Shown one piece after another: positions 6,479-9,641 of a DNA stretch of 9,641 nt. The notes beneath the pieces were generated by a model. The model did no database searches, had not been told where the DNA came from, and saw only the letters and a list, made by a program, of their open reading frames with translations. Every line of letters starts with the position of its first letter. Positions within the stretch are counted from its first letter, which is position 1. Made by a program: the position numbers and the translations under genes. Source of the DNA: an uncultured Clostridia bacterium. Lineage in GTDB: Bacteria > Bacillota_A > Clostridia > TANB77 > CAG-508. The stretch is taken from positions 1-9,641 of the forward strand of contig CANRFI010000041.1 of NCBI GenBank assembly GCA_947629855.1, given 5' to 3'.

Positions 6479-7312
6479 ATGATAAAATTTACAAAAATGC
6501 ACGGGCTAGGGAATGATTATGTTTATATGGATGCCATCCATCAAACCATAGAAAACGAATCATCTCTAGCTCAATTTGTTAGCAACAGACATTTTGGAAT
6601 TGGTTCAGATGGATTAATTTTAATTTGTAAAAGTGATGTAGCAGACTTTAAAATGAAAATGTATAATCAGGATGGCAGTCAAGCAGAAATGTGTGGGAAT
6701 GGAATACGTTGTGTTGGAAAATTTGTATATGACAATGGATTAACAAATAAAACAAGAATAACTATTGAAACATTAGCAGGTATAAAAACTTTAGAATTAA
6801 ATGTAGAAAACAATGAGGTAAAAACAGTAAAAGTGGATATGGGAGAGCCTATTTTAAACCCTGAAAAAATACCTGTAAAAACACAAGAAGAACCTGTAAT
6901 GAACCTAAAAATAAAAGCATTAGACAAAGAATTTAAGTTTACTTGTGTATCAATGGGAAATCCACATGCAATTACAATAGTTGAAGACACAAAAAATTTT
7001 GATGTTGAAAAATATGGAAAAATTTTAGAAGTAAATGAAGTATTTCCAAACAAAACTAATGTAGAATTTATTCAAATTTTAGATAAAGAACACATTAAGA
7101 TGAGAGTATGGGAAAGAGGAGCAGGAGAAACTTTAGCATGTGGTACAGGAGCCTGTGCAACACTAGTAGCTTGTAATTTAAATGGATTAACAAATAATAA
7201 AGCAATTGTACAATTACTAGGCGGAGATTTAGAAATTGAGTGGAATAAAGAAAACAATCATATATATATGACAGGTCCTGCAGAAACAGTATTTGAAGGA
7301 AATTTAAAATAG
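6479..7312 (+). CDS. dapF: Diaminopimelate epimerase
   Basis: Cytoplasmic, cofactor-independent racemase that converts LL-diaminopimelate to the meso form used in lysine and peptidoglycan synthesis. The sequence opens with the family's hallmark [13 protein letters not shown]. The catalytic cysteine pair is visible: Cys72 in [10 protein letters not shown] and Cys221 in [14 protein letters not shown]. Conserved MGNPHAI (159-165) and the [10 protein letters not shown] motif (61-70) are also present. At 277 residues it has normal family length and no gaps. A GTG at 6470 would add three codons, but AAGGTGG (6467-6473) would then overlap the start; ATG 6479 lies five bases after it and matches the usual N-terminus, so it is chosen. 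It is the first gene of the operon, 15 bases ahead of dapL, which makes its substrate. Confidence 0.97.
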   Translation: MIKFTKMHGLGNDYVYMDAIHQTIENESSLAQFVSNRHFGIGSDGLILICKSDVADFKMKMYNQDGSQAEMCGNGIRCVGKFVYDNGLTNKTRITIETLAGIKTLELNVENNEVKTVKVDMGEPILNPEKIPVKTQEEPVMNLKIKALDKEFKFTCVSMGNPHAITIVEDTKNFDVEKYGKILEVNEVFPNKTNVEFIQILDKEHIKMRVWERGAGETLACGTGACATLVACNLNGLTNNKAIVQLLGGDLEIEWNKENNHIYMTGPAETVFEGNLK

Positions 7313-7327
7313 AAAGGAAAATAAGAT

Positions 7328-8524
7328 ATGAGTTTAATTAATGAAAATTTTTTAGAATTACAAGATAGCTATTTATTTTCAACTATAGCTAAAAAAGTAG
7401 AAAAATTTACTAAAGAAAATCCAGACAAAAAAGTAATCAAATTAGGAATAGGTGATGTTACCAAACCAATTATACCAGCTTGTATTGATGCTATGCATAA
7501 AGCAATTGAAGAAATGGGAACACAAGAAGGATTTAAAGGATATGGACCAGAACAAGGATATGACTTTTTAAGAAAAGCAATTGTAGAAAATGATTATAAA
7601 TTAAGAAATGTAGAACTAGAACCAGATGAAATTTTTGTATCAGATGGAGCAAAATGTGATTGTGGAAATATAGTAGATATTTTTGCAAAAGAAAATAAAG
7701 TTGCAATCACAAATCCAGTTTATCCAGTTTATTTAGATACAAATATAATGAGTGGAAGAAGTATTATATATTTACCATTAACAGAGAAAAATAACTTTAC
7801 TCCAGAATTGCCAAAAGAAAGAGTAGATATGATTTACTTATGCTTTCCTAATAACCCAACAGGAACAGTATTAAGTAAAGAAGAACTAAAAAAATGGGTA
7901 AATTATGCAAAAGAAAATAAATCTATTATTTTATATGACTCAGCTTATGAGGCATTTATTACAGATGAGACAATTCCACATAGCATTTATGAAATTGAAG
8001 GAGCGAAAGAAGTTGCAATTGAATTTAAAAGTTTTTCTAAAACAGCAGGATTTACTGGGCTTAGATGTGCATATGTAGTTGTTCCAAAACTATTAAAAGG
8101 CTACACTAAAAACGGAGAAGAAGTTTCTCTAAATAAATTATGGAACAGAAGAACCTGTACAAAATTTAACGGAGTATCATATGTTATACAAAGAGCAGCA
8201 GAAGCAACATATTCAGAAGAAGGAAAAAAACAAATTAAAGAAAACATTAAAGGATATCTTGAAAATGCACAATTAATAAAAAATGGATTAGAAGAAGCAG
8301 GATTTACAACTTATGGTGGAGAAAATTCTCCATATATTTGGTTAAAAGTACCAGATGGTATGACTTCTTGGGAATTCTTTGATAAATTATTAGAAAAAGC
8401 AAATGTAGTAGGAACACCAGGAAGTGGATTTGGAGATTTTGGAGAAGGATATTTTCGATTAACAGCATTTGGAACAATAGAAAATTCAAAAGAAGCAATT
8501 AAAAGAATAAAAGAAACATTATAA
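7328..8524 (+). CDS. dapL: LL-diaminopimelate aminotransferase
   Basis: PLP-dependent class I/II aminotransferase that turns tetrahydrodipicolinate directly into LL-diaminopimelate using glutamate, bypassing the succinyl or acetyl route (DapD/DapC/DapE). It is 398 residues, close to the usual 400-410. Visible features include [13 protein letters not shown] (36-48), [12 protein letters not shown] (71-82), [11 protein letters not shown] (104-114), [11 protein letters not shown] (129-139), PNNPTGT (174-180), YDSAYEAFI (203-211), and the PLP-binding Lys238 in [16 protein letters not shown]. Pairing with dapF also supports the DapL assignment over a general aspartate aminotransferase. A GAAAGG ribosome binding site (7312-7317) overlaps the last base of the dapF stop, so the two are almost certainly co-transcribed. 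No oddities were seen. Confidence 0.96.
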   Translation: MSLINENFLELQDSYLFSTIAKKVEKFTKENPDKKVIKLGIGDVTKPIIPACIDAMHKAIEEMGTQEGFKGYGPEQGYDFLRKAIVENDYKLRNVELEPDEIFVSDGAKCDCGNIVDIFAKENKVAITNPVYPVYLDTNIMSGRSIIYLPLTEKNNFTPELPKERVDMIYLCFPNNPTGTVLSKEELKKWVNYAKENKSIILYDSAYEAFITDETIPHSIYEIEGAKEVAIEFKSFSKTAGFTGLRCAYVVVPKLLKGYTKNGEEVSLNKLWNRRTCTKFNGVSYVIQRAAEATYSEEGKKQIKENIKGYLENAQLIKNGLEEAGFTTYGGENSPYIWLKVPDGMTSWEFFDKLLEKANVVGTPGSGFGDFGEGYFRLTAFGTIENSKEAIKRIKETL

Positions 8525-8549
8525 TTTATAACATAAAAAGGTGATAAAA

Positions 8550-9494
8550 ATGAATCAAAAAGAAATGATAGAACAACTTAAAGCTAATATGCCTGAGTTT
8601 TCTGGTACAGATGAAGAAAAAGAAATACAAAAATCTTTATACATATACATAGAACTAGGAAAAACAAAATCTTTTGATGAAAAATACTATTATGGAAATT
8701 CTGAAACTCAAAAAAAAATATATACATTAGCACAAAGACAAGAAAAAGATCTAAACAAACTAACTGAAAAAAGAAAAATTATTTGTGTTTCACTAACATA
8801 CCTATATTGTGATTTATTAAAAAAATTTGGAATAAATGCAATATCTAGTGTACCTGATGATACTGGACACGTTTATCCAATTATTATTACCAAAAATGGA
8901 AATAAATTTATAGCTGATTTACAATTAGATTTGGAAAACATACAAACAAAATCAAGATTAGAGCATTTTGACTACATAAGAGACACGCAAAAAAATCAAG
9001 AAGCAATTACTGATATGTTAATAAAAATTGGATATATTAAAGATGAACAAGACTATAAAGATAAAGAAATAGAAAAACTAAGAAAACAAATTAAAGGAAT
9101 GAATCCACATAGAGCATTAGATACTATCTTGCAAGATGAACAATTATATAGTGAAAACGAATATATGGAAGGAGTAGAAGTAAGCAAATTCTATATAAAA
9201 ATATTAAAAAAAATTATGCCACATTTCCTAAATAAAAAAGTATATGCATTTAATTGTTATAGAAAAAATGAAAATGATGAAAAAGATTATACACTTTGTG
9301 TTTTTTCTGAAGAAGATGATATCAGAACATATCTATTTTCAAAAAAAGATAAAAGATTTTTAAATGTAGATACTAATAAAATGTTAAAATTAGAAAAAGA
9401 AGGCTTAGTATTAGGTGCTAAAACAAAAGAAAGTGGATCAAATAAATTAAAAAAATATATAGAGAAAAATGCAAGAGAAGAAGAAAGTCGATAG
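8550..9494 (+). CDS. Transglutaminase-like (Cys-His-Asp) protein of unknown role
   Basis: I do not recognise a named family. The start is ATG 8550 (314 residues); AAGGTGA at about 8538-8544 is its ribosome binding site and overlaps the alternative GTG at 8541. No signal peptide or membrane helix is visible, so it is probably cytoplasmic. Residues 70-130 read like a transglutaminase/papain-type core. Cys79 heads a helix (IICVSLTYLYCDLLKKFGI), followed by His107 in DDTGHVYPII and Asp123 in NKFIADLQLDL, the order and spacing of the Cys-His-Asp triad in that fold. Residues 150-210 are helical and charged, and the last 100 residues form a mixed second domain rich in Lys and Glu. It lies 25 bases after dapL with no terminator between, so it is probably the third gene of the dap operon. 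A link to peptide cross-links or cell-wall peptides is tempting but inferred only from position. The triad is visible; activity is not proven. Confidence 0.75.
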   Translation: MNQKEMIEQLKANMPEFSGTDEEKEIQKSLYIYIELGKTKSFDEKYYYGNSETQKKIYTLAQRQEKDLNKLTEKRKIICVSLTYLYCDLLKKFGINAISSVPDDTGHVYPIIITKNGNKFIADLQLDLENIQTKSRLEHFDYIRDTQKNQEAITDMLIKIGYIKDEQDYKDKEIEKLRKQIKGMNPHRALDTILQDEQLYSENEYMEGVEVSKFYIKILKKIMPHFLNKKVYAFNCYRKNENDEKDYTLCVFSEEDDIRTYLFSKKDKRFLNVDTNKMLKLEKEGLVLGAKTKESGSNKLKKYIEKNAREEESR

Positions 9495-9530
9495 AGTTAT
9501 AAAAACCAAAACAAAAATTCGCAAAAACAG

Positions 9531-9559
9531 TTGACTTTTTTCTTTTCTATTTATATAAT
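9531..9559 (+). promoter_or_regulatory. Promoter of the next gene to the right
   Basis: TTGACT (9531-9536), a 17-base spacer rich in T, and a perfect TATAAT (9554-9559). A 7-base inverted repeat, TTCGCAA (9518-9524) and TTGCGAA (9576-9582), flanks the promoter and could be a regulator site. The leader to the next ribosome binding site is about 70 bases. Confidence 0.72.
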
Positions 9560-9634
9560 AAGGAAAAATAGGTAATTGCGAAACTAAATTTTGAAATAAG
9601 GATGACATAAAAAAAGATAATACAAAATTAAAAA

Positions 9635-9640
9635 AAGGAG
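9635..9640 (+). promoter_or_regulatory. Ribosome binding site of a gene starting beyond the window
   Basis: AAGGAG within AAAAAAAGGAGT at the right edge, downstream of the promoter at 9531-9559. The start codon would lie just outside the window, so the gene cannot be identified. Confidence 0.6.
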
Positions 9641-9641
9641 T

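Noticed and set aside
6679..7257. Minus-strand frames inside dapF
   Set aside because: Complementary shadows of an intact, strongly conserved enzyme gene.

Overview
The window is very AT-rich, with strong AAGGAGG-type ribosome binding sites and near-consensus sigma-A promoters. It carries a prepilin-like leader of the KGITLIALVITIIVLLILA type, the DapL route to meso-diaminopimelate and a monofunctional GT51 glycosyltransferase. Together these suggest a low-GC Firmicute, most likely an uncultured gut-type member of the Clostridia. I cannot name a genus from the sequence.

Layout. (1) Positions 1-645 hold the C-terminal part of a large serine recombinase, which enters from the left edge. (2) Within about 20 bases of its stop codon begins the C-terminal remnant of a GH94 / cyclic beta-1,2-glucan synthase-type gene (to 1161). 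This looks like the right-hand junction of a mobile element that integrated into that gene. (3) A 12-bp inverted repeat (1173-1250) precedes a prepilin-leader protein with a formylglycine-generating-enzyme/C-type-lectin-like domain (1358-2536). Its last 29 codons are in another frame (to 2621) because of one extra base near 2531. A hairpin terminator follows (2693-2745). (4) Positions 2800-3143 are a decayed Sir2-family deacylase gene that has lost its catalytic centre. (5) A strong promoter drives a 767-residue envelope-associated protein with a Lys/Glu/Pro/Thr repeat stalk and two related C-terminal domains (3219-5522). A 15-bp bidirectional terminator separates it from the convergent gene. 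(6) On the minus strand is a monofunctional peptidoglycan glycosyltransferase (5613-6299). (7) Divergent from that, an apparent operon runs dapF - dapL - transglutaminase-like protein of unknown role (6479-9494). A new promoter and ribosome binding site for the next gene lie at the right edge.

How it fits together. The right half is a cell-wall neighbourhood. DapL makes LL-diaminopimelate, DapF epimerises it to meso-diaminopimelate for peptidoglycan and lysine, and the divergent GT51 enzyme polymerises lipid II. The left half (1-3143) is a zone of plasticity and decay: three consecutive loci (GH94, FGE-like, Sir2) are broken in different ways beside a recombinase. The points most worth following up are the recombinase/GH94 junction, the single-base frameshift in the prepilin-leader FGE-like protein, the tandem-domain surface protein, and the unrecognised Cys-His-Asp protein in the dap operon. 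I did not find a convincing multi-gene novel defence or similar system.
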